In this document: one piece after another, positions 55,503-63,781 of the stretch
How positions within the stretch are numbered: position 1 is the stretch's first letter
Layout of the letters: every line of letters begins with the position of its first letter
DNA from: JACCTU01 sp963700495
GTDB lineage: Bacteria; Actinomycetota; Thermoleophilia; Gaiellales; Gaiellaceae
Length of the DNA: 64,000 nt
Assembly (NCBI GenBank): GCA_963700495.1
Contig: CAVOXT010000005.1
Location: forward strand, 186,001 to 250,000
Direction: 5' to 3'
Notes under the pieces: generated by a model
What the model was told of the DNA's origin: nothing
Databases searched by the model: none
What the model saw: only the letters and a program-made list of their open reading frames with translations
Translations under genes and position numbers: made by a program

Positions 55503-56600
55503 ATGGTTCGCAGGGGGGTCACGACGATCGCCGCCGCAGCCGTGCTCGCGGCGTGCGCGGTGTCCGGGTCGACGGCCGGCCAGGCTGCGGCGACGTACTC
55601 GTTCGAGGGGTTCTTGACCGCTTCGAGTCCGGTGCACGTGGCCGCGCCGGCGAACAAGCCCGGGTGGTTGTACGTGGTCGAACAGGCGGGCGTGATCCGG
55701 ATCGCGGTGAACGGCCGCTACCGGGCAACGCCCTTCCTCGACATCCGGCGTCTCGTTCAGTCCGGCGGTGAACAGGGGCTGCTCTCCGTTGCGTTCCACC
55801 CCCAGTTCGCGAAGAACCGGCGTTTCTTCGTCGACTACACCGACGTGAACGGGAACACCCGAGTCGTCGAGTACCGAGCGAACGCCGCGGGAACGCAGGC
55901 GCTCCTCAAGACGCGCAGGCAATGGCTGTTCGTCGCGCAGCCCTATCCGAACCACAACGGCGGCCAGGTGGCGTTCGGGCGGGACGGCCGGTTATACGTG
56001 GGGATGGGGGACGGCGGATCCGGCGGCGACCCGCAGAACCGCGCGCAGAACATCGGGACGCTGCTCGGAAAGCTCGTCCGGATCAACGTCGGCGTCGCGA
56101 GACCGAGCCCGCAGATCGCGGCGCTCGGGCTCCGGAACCCGTGGCGCCTCTCGTTCGACCGTGCGAACGGCGACCTGTACATCGGCGACGTCGGCCAGAA
56201 CACGTGGGAGGAGATCGACTACGTCCCCCGCGCGCGTGTGAGCGAGCTCGCGAACTACGGCTGGGACGTGTACGAGGGGCGCGCGCAGTTCGAGTCGAAG
56301 GAGCCGAACTCGCGTGGCCGCCTGACCTTCCCGATCCACGTCTACGGGCGCGGGGACGGCTGCTCGGTGACGGGCGGGTTCGTTTACCGCGGCTCGGCGG
56401 TGCCCGCCGCGCGCGGCCGGTACTTCTTCGGCGACTACTGCACCGGGAACATCTGGAGCCTCGTCGTCGCCGAGGGACGCGCGACCGACGTGCGGCGCGA
56501 AGCGACCAGGATCCCGAACCTCTCGAGTTTCGGCGAGGACGCCCGCGGCGAGCTCTACGCGGCGTCGCTCTCGGGCCGCGTGTACCGGCTCAGGCCCTAG
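55503..56600 (+). CDS. PQQ-dependent sugar dehydrogenase-like lipoprotein
   Basis: 365 aa beta-propeller. A signal peptide with lipobox LAAC at about residue 18 exports it. Family motifs: GGEQGLLSVAFHPQFAKNRRFFVDYTD, YPNHNGGQVAFGRDGRLYVGMGDGGSGGDPQNRAQ, GLRNPWRLSFDRANGDLYIGDVGQNTWEEIDYV, GRYFFGDYCTGNIWSL. Soluble aldose dehydrogenases and Hhip-like proteins share these; substrate unknown. The stop codon TAG is also the first three bases of the palindromic element that follows. Confidence 0.9.
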   Translation: MVRRGVTTIAAAAVLAACAVSGSTAGQAAATYSFEGFLTASSPVHVAAPANKPGWLYVVEQAGVIRIAVNGRYRATPFLDIRRLVQSGGEQGLLSVAFHPQFAKNRRFFVDYTDVNGNTRVVEYRANAAGTQALLKTRRQWLFVAQPYPNHNGGQVAFGRDGRLYVGMGDGGSGGDPQNRAQNIGTLLGKLVRINVGVARPSPQIAALGLRNPWRLSFDRANGDLYIGDVGQNTWEEIDYVPRARVSELANYGWDVYEGRAQFESKEPNSRGRLTFPIHVYGRGDGCSVTGGFVYRGSAVPAARGRYFFGDYCTGNIWSLVVAEGRATDVRREATRIPNLSSFGEDARGELYAASLSGRVYRLRP

Positions 56601-56765
56601 GAGGGTTTGGCGGAATGGGCCTCGTCGCCGGGGTGCGATGGGCGAGTGCGATGCAAGGACGCAGGGAGCGTTCGTATCCACTGGATACGGGCGCGACTGA
56701 GGACGCGGCAGCGCGCCGTCCAGCGCGGCCCGGCGGCACAGCGCCTATTTCGCCAAACCCTCCTA
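56598..56765. repeat. 168-bp palindromic element with 19-bp terminal inverted repeats
   Basis: Left end TAGGAGGGTTTGGCGGAAT (56598-56616) and right end ATTTCGCCAAACCCTCCTA (56747-56765) are inverted copies with one mismatch. The exact centre holds CGTATCCACTGGATACG (56673-56689), a perfect palindrome, and the flanks of the centre are partly complementary. Both terminal TAG triplets serve as stop codons of the flanking convergent genes. No ORF inside. MITE-like or a large bidirectional terminator. Confidence 0.65.
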
Positions 56766-56987
56766 GCCGGTCCGCCTGCGATGAACCCGCGGTGGCTGCT
56801 GGCCCAGCGCGGCGTAGGCGAGGGCCCCGAGCGACTCGTTGAGGTTCGAGAGCTCGGCGGCGATCCTGAGCAGGTTCTCCTGGGAGTCGAGCCGCCGGTT
56901 GAGCGTACGGAGCTCGTCGCGGATCGCGTCGAGCCGCCCGAGCAGCGCGTCGAGCTCGCGGTCGTCGAAGGTGCCGCGCCGGTCCAT
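56763..56987 (-). CDS. small coiled-coil protein, unknown
   Basis: 74 aa. MDRRGTFDDRELDALLGRL followed by heptad-like IRDELRTLNRRLDSQENLLRIAAELSNLNESLGAL, a predicted coiled coil. TAAGAT lies 6 nt before ATG 56987, overlapping the stop of the HAD gene, so it may have its own leaderless transcript. Its stop lies in the palindromic element. Confidence 0.55.
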   Translation of the reverse strand: MDRRGTFDDRELDALLGRLDAIRDELRTLNRRLDSQENLLRIAAELSNLNESLGALAYAALGQQPPRVHRRRTG

Positions 56988-56996
56988 GCCGCAATC

Positions 56997-57470
56997 TTAC
57001 GGCGCGAGCGCGAGCAACTCATCCCGGGAGCGAACGACCTGGGCGCCCTCGCCGAGCTCGGCCACCGCGCGCCGCTCGGCGTCGCCGCCCGCCGCGATTG
57101 CACCCAACTCTCGGCCGGCTCCGAGGTGCGCGAGCGCCACGCGGACGAGCACCTCGGGTGCATCGCTGAACGACGCGAGCTCCGCGCCGGCCGCACGCAG
57201 GCGGCGCAGCGCCCCGTTCGTCCCGGGATCGGGTCGGAAGAAGAGCGGCGCGCGGTCCTCCGCGAAACGCTCGAGCGCGGCCCGCCAGTCGCCCACCCCG
57301 GCCTCCGCCCACAGGTCGAGCTGCTCGGCGGCCGCCGCGCGGTCGTCCGGGAGGGAGCCCGGATCGAGCGGCGAGATCGCATGGAAGCGCCGGGCCGCGT
57401 CGGCGAGCCACTCCCGCCAGAGAGGGCGCGTGTCGCCGAGCACCGCGTCGAGATCGAGCGCCAGCTTCAC
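56997..57470 (-). CDS. HAD-like hydrolase, unknown substrate
   Basis: 157 aa. N-terminus KLALDLDAVLGDTRPLWREWLADAARRF has the DxD-type HAD loop (DLDAV), with NGALRRLRAAGAELASFSDAPEVLVRVAL as motif II region (Ser in FSDAP) and a C-terminal VVRSRDELL. Short cap of helices. GTG 57470 overlaps the VanZ stop (GTGA). Confidence 0.7.
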   Translation of the reverse strand: MKLALDLDAVLGDTRPLWREWLADAARRFHAISPLDPGSLPDDRAAAAEQLDLWAEAGVGDWRAALERFAEDRAPLFFRPDPGTNGALRRLRAAGAELASFSDAPEVLVRVALAHLGAGRELGAIAAGGDAERRAVAELGEGAQVVRSRDELLALAP

Positions 57471-57814
57471 GCGCGCGTTCGCCGGTAGAGGACGATCCCG
57501 ATCGCGATTCCGGCCGCATCGATCGCAACGTCGATCGGCTTCGCGTGCCGGCCGGGGACGAAGCCCTGGTGAAACTCGTCGGTCACCGCATAGGCGACGC
57601 CGAGCAGAAACGCCGGCAGCGGCCGCGCCACTGCGCGAACGAGCAGCGCACCCAGCAACGCGTACTCGACCAGGTGGCCGAGCTTGCGCAGGGTGAACTC
57701 GGATGCGACCCCCGTGTCCTGGCCGTGGGTCGACGAGAGCGCGAAGATCAGGGCCGCGCACGCCACGACCGGCAGCCAGAGACTCACGATGCGCGCGGGC
57801 TGCACCTCGGTCAC
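57467..57814 (-). CDS. VanZ-family membrane protein
   Basis: 115 aa, about four TM helices. RKLGHLVEYALLGALLVRAV and YAVTDEFHQGFVPGRHAKPIDVAIDAAG are the conserved VanZ motifs (acidic and His residues near the membrane face). Start GTG 57814 overlaps the BtuD stop (GTGA), so it is the fourth gene of the B12 operon. Confidence 0.88.
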   Translation of the reverse strand: MTEVQPARIVSLWLPVVACAALIFALSSTHGQDTGVASEFTLRKLGHLVEYALLGALLVRAVARPLPAFLLGVAYAVTDEFHQGFVPGRHAKPIDVAIDAAGIAIGIVLYRRTRA

Positions 57815-58574
57815 GGTCTCCGGATGGGGACGATGACGCCCTCCACGATCCGCACCTGCGCGCCGTACAGCTGCTCCACCTGTTCGGCCGTCAGCACCTG
57901 ACGAGCGCTCCCCTCGGCGATGACTTGACCGCGCTCGACGAGCACGACGCGGTCCCCGTACTGCGCGGCGAGCGTGAGGTCGTGCATCGCGGCGATGACC
58001 GTCAGGCCTTCCTCCCTGCGCAGGCGGTCGACGAGCTCGAGCACCTGCTGCTGGTGCCCGATGTCGAGCGACGTGGTCGGCTCGTCGAGGAGCAGGATCG
58101 GCGACGCCTGGGCCAGCGCGCGGGCGATCACCGCCCGCTGAAGCTCGCCGCCGCTGAGCGACGCGAGCGCACGGTCGGCCAGCGGTTCGAGCTCGAGCCG
58201 CGCGAGCGCTTCCGCCGCGGCCGTGCGGTCTGCTTCGCTTTCACGTACGAAGATGCCGAGGTGGGGCGTCCTGCCGAGAAGGACGTAGTCGCCGACCGTC
58301 ATCGCGGGGGGGACGATGGGCGTCTGCGGGACGATCGCGACGCGCCGCGCCGCCTCCCGACGTCCGAGCTCGTCGAGGCTCCTGCCCGCGAGCCTGACGA
58401 TCCCCGCGAAAGCTCCGGAGCCCCGCGAGGACGCGCAGCAGCGTCGTCTTGCCTGCACCGTTCGGCCCGAGGAGCGAGATCCACGCGCCGCGTCTCCACC
58501 GCGAACGAGACGTCGTCGACGATCCGGCGACCGGCGACCTCGACCACGACGCGCTCGAGCGCGACGGCGTTCAC
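57811..58574 (-). pseudogene. btuD: BtuD-like ABC ATPase, two frameshifts
   Basis: ATPase of a BtuCDF/FecCDE-type importer, about 254 aa when joined: VNAVALERVVVEVAGRRIVDDVSFAVET, Walker A LLGPNGAGKTTLLRVLAGL in a second frame, then VRLAGRSLDELGRREAARRVAIVPQ, signature SLSGGELQRAVIARALA, Walker B LLLDEPTTSLD and AMHDL in the third. Shifts lie near 58490 and 58425. All motifs are intact, so indel errors are suspected. GTG 58574 overlaps the permease stop. Confidence 0.8.
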
Positions 58575-59633
58575 GGCGTGCCCCGCGTCGTTCGCAGGAC
58601 GAACGCGAAGAACGGCGCGCCGATGAACGCCGTCACGACGCCGATCGGAAGCTCGGCCGGCGCGAGCGCGGTGCGCGCGATCACGTCGGCAAGCACGAGG
58701 AACGCGGCTCCGAGCGCAACCGAGAGCGGGAGGATGACGCGGTACGTCGGCGCGACGACGAGCCGGATGAGATGGGGAACGATGATCCCCACGAATCCGA
58801 TCAGACCGCTGACCGAAACCGCGGCCGCCGTCCCGAGCGTCGCGAAGCCGACGAGCAGGAGCCGCGTGCGCGTGACGTCGAGGCCCAGGCTGCGCGCTTC
58901 GTCGTCTCCGACGGCGAGCACGTCGAGCGTGCGCCGGTGCAGCAGCAGCACCACCGTGCTGACCACGACGTACGGGGCGATCAGCGCGACCTCGCGCCAT
59001 CCGGCGGTCCCGAGCCCGCCGAGCAGCCACGAGTAGACCTCGTTGAGCGTGTCCGCATTGCTGCTGCTGCACGAACGTCTGGACTGCGGTGAGGAACGCC
59101 GCGACCGTTACACCGGCGAGGATCAGCGTCGCGGTCGTGCGCTCGCCTCCCAGCGAGCGGCCGATGGCGTAGGCACCGACGACCGCGAGGACCGCGCCCC
59201 CGAACGCCGCGAGTGGGAGGAGATAGCCCTCCGTGCCGATCGGCCCGTACGAGATCGCCACGGTCGCGCCCAGGCCCGCCCCGGACGCGACGCCGAGCAG
59301 GTAGGGGTCCGCGAGCGGGTTCCGGAACACGCCCTGATACGACGCACCGGCCACCGCGAGCATCGCGCCCACGAGCGCGCCGAGCGCGACACGGGGGAGC
59401 CTGAGCTGCCAGACGATCGCGTCTTCGGCCGGGGACAGCGGCGAGTGGATGTCGAGGAACGGGAGCCGGGAGAGCGCTGAGCGGGTGATCGCGCCGATGC
59501 CGATGTCGACCGGACCGACGAGAACGCCGGTCAGGAGCGCGCCGGCGACGACCGCGATTGCGCCGATCGCCCAAGGCGGCGTGACCCGCCGCGGCGCGAC
59601 GAGCGTGCCGGTGCGCTCCTCGGCGGCGTCCAT
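58571..59633 (-). pseudogene. btuC: BtuC-like FecCD permease, one frameshift
   Basis: About 353 aa, 10 TM helices. Seen: RLPRVALGALVGAMLAVAGASYQGVFRNPLADPYLLGVASGAGLGA, GERTTATLILAGVTVAAFLTA, and after the shift VGFVGIIVPHLIRLV and GVVTAFIGAPFFAFVL. The frame breaks at a CAG repeat near 59058-59062 (QTFVQQQQ then SNADTLNEVYSWLLGG-type sequence). The ATG shares a base with the BtuF stop (TGATG). Confidence 0.82.
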
Positions 59634-60565
59634 CAGGGCGTGCCCCGCACCATCGCCGCCACCGAACGCACGAAGTCGACGATCCGAGGGCCCCAGCGCG
59701 AGACGACGTCGTCGTCGGCCCTGATCACACGCCGGTTCCGTACGGCCTTGATCGTGTTCCAGCCGGGCCGTGCGGCGACCGTCGCGAACGTCTGGCCGCA
59801 GCACTTCGAGTCGGCGAGGACGATCACGTCGGGGTTCGCGGTGATGATGTACTCGGCGGACAGCTGGGGGTAGCCCGAGTTCGCGTTGGCCGCCGCGTCC
59901 GCGACGTTGCGCAGGCCGAACTGCCTGTACACCTGGCCGATGAACGTCTTCGACGAGGCCGAGTAGTAGTCGGGCGTCAGCTCGTGGTACACGGTCAGGC
60001 GGGCGGACCCGTTCTTCTTCCCTGCTGCGACAGCCGCAGTGATTCGGGTCTTCATCGAGCGGACGATCCTCTGCGCGGCCTGCAGGTGCCCGGTCGCGCG
60101 CCCGTACGCCGCGAGCTGCGTGTACGCCTGGGCCAGCGACGTGGCCCCTTCGAACTGAATCACGCGGATCCCGAGCGCCTTCAGCTGCGCGACGATCTCG
60201 CCGCCCGAGTGGAGCAGCACGAGATCGGGCCGGTAGCCGGCGATCGCCTCGGCGTTGGGAGTGAAGCCCGACAGCTTCGTGCGCGGCGCCCGGGCCGGGT
60301 AGTTGGAGAACTCGTCGACCGCAACCACTTGCTTGCCTGCGCCGATCGCGAACAGGTTCTCGGTCGCGGTCGGGGAGAGCGAGACGATGCGCGTCGGCCG
60401 GCGTGGGATCGTCACGCGGCCGTTCACCGCCTGGATCGTGACGGGGAAGAGCGGGCGCTTCTTTACCGCCGGCGCCTGCGCGGCTCCGGCGGTCGAGCCC
60501 GCCCCGAGTGCAGCCGACAGTGCCGTCGCAGCGACTGCCACGACGAGAATCCTTGGCTTGAGCAT
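59633..60565 (-). CDS. btuF: vitamin B12-type substrate-binding protein
   Basis: 310 aa exported binding protein. Signal peptide MLKPRILVVAVAATALSAALGAGSTAGAAQA; then the periplasmic-binding fold with TRIVSLSPTATENLFAIGAGKQVVAVDEFSNYPA, YRPDLVLLHSGGE, and PDVIVLADSKCC. No lipobox Cys, unusual for a monoderm. ATG 60565 is chosen over ATG 60580, which lies inside the regulatory hairpin; GGAGG is 6 nt before 60565. Upstream cobalamin riboswitch supports B12 or a corrinoid as substrate. Confidence 0.88.
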   Translation of the reverse strand: MLKPRILVVAVAATALSAALGAGSTAGAAQAPAVKKRPLFPVTIQAVNGRVTIPRRPTRIVSLSPTATENLFAIGAGKQVVAVDEFSNYPARAPRTKLSGFTPNAEAIAGYRPDLVLLHSGGEIVAQLKALGIRVIQFEGATSLAQAYTQLAAYGRATGHLQAAQRIVRSMKTRITAAVAAGKKNGSARLTVYHELTPDYYSASSKTFIGQVYRQFGLRNVADAAANANSGYPQLSAEYIITANPDVIVLADSKCCGQTFATVAARPGWNTIKAVRNRRVIRADDDVVSRWGPRIVDFVRSVAAMVRGTP

Positions 60566-60566
60566 G

Positions 60567-60590
60567 AAAAACCTCCGCATTTCGCGGAGG
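60567..60590 (-). promoter_or_regulatory. SD-containing expression-platform hairpin
   Basis: On the minus strand CCTCCGC-GAAAT-GCGGAGG followed by TTTTTC and ATG 60565. The right arm holds GGAGG, the only Shine-Dalgarno sequence for btuF, so folding hides it; the T5 tract also makes it look like an intrinsic terminator. It is the switching element of the upstream riboswitch. Confidence 0.75.
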
Positions 60591-60639
60591 AGGTTGGTTC
60601 GGCGGCGGACCGCCCGAACCGCCCTTCCTCCGAGGGCTG

Positions 60640-60775
60640 TGTTCGTCGGCGTGAGACAGGCGTCCTGGCTCGTCCCCCCGAGGGGGCTTGACAGTTGCGG
60701 GACAGCGCCGGGCTTGCACCGGACTTCGCTGCGCTCACACCGGCCGGAGATATGTGTCCGGCGCGGAAGACCCTA
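60640..60775 (-). ncRNA. cobalamin riboswitch
   Basis: On the minus strand GTCCGGTGCAAGCCCGG, CGCTGTCCCGCAACTGT and then GAGCCAGGACGCCTG (the B12 box), in the right order and spacing for the cobalamin aptamer. A CCCCCTCGGGGGG arm sits between the core and the B12 box. It precedes btuF-btuC-btuD and, with the hairpin at 60567-60590, should shut expression when adenosylcobalamin or related cobalamin is abundant. Boundaries are approximate. Confidence 0.9.
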
Positions 60776-60780
60776 GCGCA

Positions 60781-62019
60781 TCAGGCGGTTGAACGCTGGT
60801 CCCGCGCCCAGGCGGCGACGAGCCCGCGGTAGTGCTCGACGAAGTGCTCCTGCTCGTGCTCGGGGAACGTCGTGCGCACGGTCTCGACGAGCAGCCGGTC
60901 GAACTCCGGGCTCTCGAAGTACTCGATCGTCAGCTCGTCGAGGTGGGGGAGAGCGTCGGCGACGAACTCCTCGTAGCGGTCCAGCTCGAAGTAGTCGTCC
61001 GCGAGCCGCCGGTATTCGCGCAGCTTCTCGTCGTAGTCGATGTCGTCGCGGTCACCGATGGCGAAGTACTCACGCGGGTCGAGGTCGATCCTCATCGTCC
61101 GCCCCGTGACGACGCAGAACGCGCTCCAGCGCACGAGCGCGCGCATCGCCCAGGGGAAGTAGTAGTGCAGCGACGTGATCGCGACATCGGGCGAGGCGTT
61201 CGCGTAGTCGATCGGGGCGGCGACGCCGTCCTTGACGATCGTCTCGCACGAGTTGAACTCCCAGCGGAAGAACGCGTTCACGAGCAGCGAGATGGTGACG
61301 ACCTCCCAGCCGAGCTCGGGCGAGAGGAACCCGTGCTCGACCTGATAGCGGTCGTGCATCGGCCGGTCGGGCTCGAAGCGCATGACCATCGTCTCGGGGC
61401 CGATCGTGAGCGAGCGTGCGAACACGTCGAAGTCCTCGAGCGCGCCCTGAAGGTGCATCAGCCGCTCTCCGGACTCGTCGTAGCGGCGGGTCAGCTCGTC
61501 AGGATCGGCGACGCGCGAGACGCCGACCCACTGTCCGCCGTCGAACGGCTTCATGAAGAGCGGATAGCCGACGCGCGCGCCGATCTCGCCGAGCTCGAAG
61601 GCCGCGTTGTAGCGCTCGGCCGTCGGCGCGAGGCGCGGGTTGTCGGGCGGAACCTTGTGCGGGATCAGCCACGTGTCGGGCACCTTCAGCCCGAGCCGCA
61701 TCATCGCGCAGTACGCGGAGTGCTTCTCCATCGACTGGAAGGTGAACGGGTTGTTGAGCAGGTAGACGTCGTCCATCAGCGCGACCTTCTTCAGCCACGC
61801 ACGCGGGAGGCTGTACCACCACGCGAGCCGGTCGATCACGAGCGCGTAACGCGGGCGGTAGCGCAGGTCGAACGGCTCGTTCACGATCCGCTCGGTCGCC
61901 AGCTCGTGCCGCCGCCCGCGCCAGCTCACGGGGCCGAGCCGCTCGAGCAGAGACTCGAACGCCGTCGGCCAGTCGTCTTCGGTACCGAGCAGCAGGCCGA
62001 TCACGTGCGGCTCGGGCAT
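60781..62019 (-). CDS. ATP-grasp family protein
   Basis: 412 aa. VIGLLLGTEDDWPTAFESLLERLG at the N-terminus resembles ATP-grasp pre-domains; NPFTFQSMEKHSAYCAMMRLGLKVPDTWLIP and RVGYPLFMKPFDGGQWVGVSRV are the ATP-grasp lysine loops, with ETMVMRFEPD further on. It would ligate a carboxylate to an amine or peptide. ATG 62019 shares a base with the esterase stop (TGATG). Last gene of a four-gene overlapping operon; the riboswitch starts just behind it. Confidence 0.85.
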   Translation of the reverse strand: MPEPHVIGLLLGTEDDWPTAFESLLERLGPVSWRGRRHELATERIVNEPFDLRYRPRYALVIDRLAWWYSLPRAWLKKVALMDDVYLLNNPFTFQSMEKHSAYCAMMRLGLKVPDTWLIPHKVPPDNPRLAPTAERYNAAFELGEIGARVGYPLFMKPFDGGQWVGVSRVADPDELTRRYDESGERLMHLQGALEDFDVFARSLTIGPETMVMRFEPDRPMHDRYQVEHGFLSPELGWEVVTISLLVNAFFRWEFNSCETIVKDGVAAPIDYANASPDVAITSLHYYFPWAMRALVRWSAFCVVTGRTMRIDLDPREYFAIGDRDDIDYDEKLREYRRLADDYFELDRYEEFVADALPHLDELTIEYFESPEFDRLLVETVRTTFPEHEQEHFVEHYRGLVAAWARDQRSTA

Positions 62020-62735
62020 CAGCAGAACCTCGGCAGATGGTGCGCGAGCTGCGAGCGCCACGACGGCCAGTCGTGCGGGTACTCGTTGCCCCAGACGTCG
62101 ACCTCGCACCGGATGCCCTTCTCGGCGAGCTGTGCGCCGAATCGCTGCGTGCTCTCGAGCGCGCCCGTCGTGTCCTCCCACTGACCGCTGCCGCAGACGA
62201 GCACCAGGGACACCCGCCCACGCAGCCAGTCAAGGTGATCGCCCTCGAGGTTGCTCACGTAGTCCGCCGGATTGTTGAAGTAGACGGCGTCACCGCGCTC
62301 GCCCCAGCCTACGGCGGAGACGTCGTAGACCCCGCTCTGGCAGATCGCAAGGGGGAACGCGTCGGCGCGCTTCAAGGCGAAGTTCGCCGCGTGATACGCG
62401 CCGAAGCTGACGCCTGTGACAGCGATCTCTCCGCCGGCGGAGTCGGCGTGGATCCACGGCACGACGCGCTCGAGGATCCACGACTCGTAGAGCCCGTGCC
62501 GGCGCGCCCGCTCCTCGAGGGGGACGTCGTGCGCCTGCCAGCTCTGCGCGTCGAAGCTGTCGACGCAGTAGAGCTTCAGGCGCCCGGCGTCGAGCAGCGG
62601 CGCAAGCGCGTCGACCATCCCTCGCTCCTCGTACTGCCAGCACGGACCCTGCTCCGACGGAAACGCGAGCACGGGACGGCCCCAGTGTCCGTACGCGAGG
62701 ACGTTGCCGCCGTCGAGCTGAACCTCGCGCCTCAT
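62019..62735 (-). CDS. esterase family protein (alpha/beta hydrolase)
   Basis: 238 aa cytoplasmic hydrolase. The nucleophile elbow is VTGVSFGAYHAANFALKR (GxSxG, about residue 116), with SGVYDV and LVCGSGQWED regions and a His near NEYPHDWPSW. Similar to the esterase/antigen-85-like family (DUF-type esterases). ATG 62735 overlaps the stop of the Fes-like gene (ATGA). Confidence 0.85.
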   Translation of the reverse strand: MRREVQLDGGNVLAYGHWGRPVLAFPSEQGPCWQYEERGMVDALAPLLDAGRLKLYCVDSFDAQSWQAHDVPLEERARRHGLYESWILERVVPWIHADSAGGEIAVTGVSFGAYHAANFALKRADAFPLAICQSGVYDVSAVGWGERGDAVYFNNPADYVSNLEGDHLDWLRGRVSLVLVCGSGQWEDTTGALESTQRFGAQLAEKGIRCEVDVWGNEYPHDWPSWRSQLAHHLPRFC

Positions 62736-63781
62736 CCCCAGAGCCGATCCAGCAGGGCAACGAGGTGCGGATGGAACACGTCGCGCCACGAGACCCAGTT
62801 GTGCAGGTCGGGGTGCTCGTGCAGGCGTACGTCGTAGCGCTGGCGGGCGAGGGCGTCGCGGAGCTCGCGGTTGTTCGCGGCGTTCTCCTCGGCGTGACCG
62901 CAGGTCATGACGACCGGAATCGGAGCGGGTGCGGCGGTCGCGCGCAGGACGCCGCCGACGAAGCGCGAGATCCGCTCGAACCGTCCGAAGCGCGACTCCT
63001 GCGGGTCGGTCGTCCTCCGGAAGAAGCTGCCCGACTGGAGGAAGAGACCGCCGAACAGATGGCGGTGGAGGCGGTGGGCGTGGAACGCCGCCAGCGCGCC
63101 CAGGCTCGCGCCCATCGCAACGCGCGCGCCGGTGAGGTCCGGCGTCGGGGCGAGCTCGGCCATCCTCGGGACGATCTCGCGCGCGAGCGCGTTCGCGTAG
63201 CGGGTCGACGCCGAGTACGTCTCGTTTCGTCTCCCCGGCGGGCGGAGCAGCGCGGCGCGAAAGGGCCGGAGCTCGAGCTCGGCGACCGCCGAATCGAACA
63301 GGCGTAGGAGCGACGAGTGCTCGGCGTACTCCGGCCCGTCGTGCACGAGGAGGAGCGGCAGCTGTGTGTGCGGATCCGCTCCGTCGGCGGACCAGAGGTC
63401 ACCCGACACCTCGGTGCGCAGGAGCGGGGAGCGAAAGGAGAACGGCTCGAGCGTTCCGGCAGGCGCCTCCTCGTCGTCCAGCCACACAGGCTGCTCGTAG
63501 CGCTCGAACTCGAGCACCGAGCGCTCGCCGAACGGTCCGCCTGCGCGCAGCGGGTTCGCCGGATCGACGAGCCGCTCGATCGTTCCGTCCGCCCGCTCGA
63601 CCTGGAGCTGGTACTCGAGCCTGGCCAGCCCGTTCGGGCGCGGGAGCTGCAGCTCCCAGGTGCGCGTCCGGCCACGCCGCCGGAACTCGAGGGGCGCGCT
63701 GCGCTTGAACGCGTCGCTCAGGAACCGCACCGCCGTGACGTCGGTGCTCGGCGCACGGAACGCCAGCGTCAGCTCGCTCAC
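62732..63781 (-). CDS. Fes/IroE-like esterase with N-terminal E-set domain
   Basis: 349 aa. Residues 1-95 are a beta-sandwich (VTAVRFLSDAFKRSAPLEFRRRGRTRTWELQLPRPNG) like the N-terminal domain of enterochelin esterase or glycogen-branching enzymes; the rest is an esterase D/Fes fold with LLLVHDGPEYAEHSSLL, MGASLGALAAFHAHR (Ser nucleophile) and CGHAEEN...HPDLHNWVSW. Start GTG 63781 overlaps the GNAT stop. Enterobactin-type siderophore hydrolysis is possible but not shown. Confidence 0.85.
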   Translation of the reverse strand: MSELTLAFRAPSTDVTAVRFLSDAFKRSAPLEFRRRGRTRTWELQLPRPNGLARLEYQLQVERADGTIERLVDPANPLRAGGPFGERSVLEFERYEQPVWLDDEEAPAGTLEPFSFRSPLLRTEVSGDLWSADGADPHTQLPLLLVHDGPEYAEHSSLLRLFDSAVAELELRPFRAALLRPPGRRNETYSASTRYANALAREIVPRMAELAPTPDLTGARVAMGASLGALAAFHAHRLHRHLFGGLFLQSGSFFRRTTDPQESRFGRFERISRFVGGVLRATAAPAPIPVVMTCGHAEENAANNRELRDALARQRYDVRLHEHPDLHNWVSWRDVFHPHLVALLDRLWG

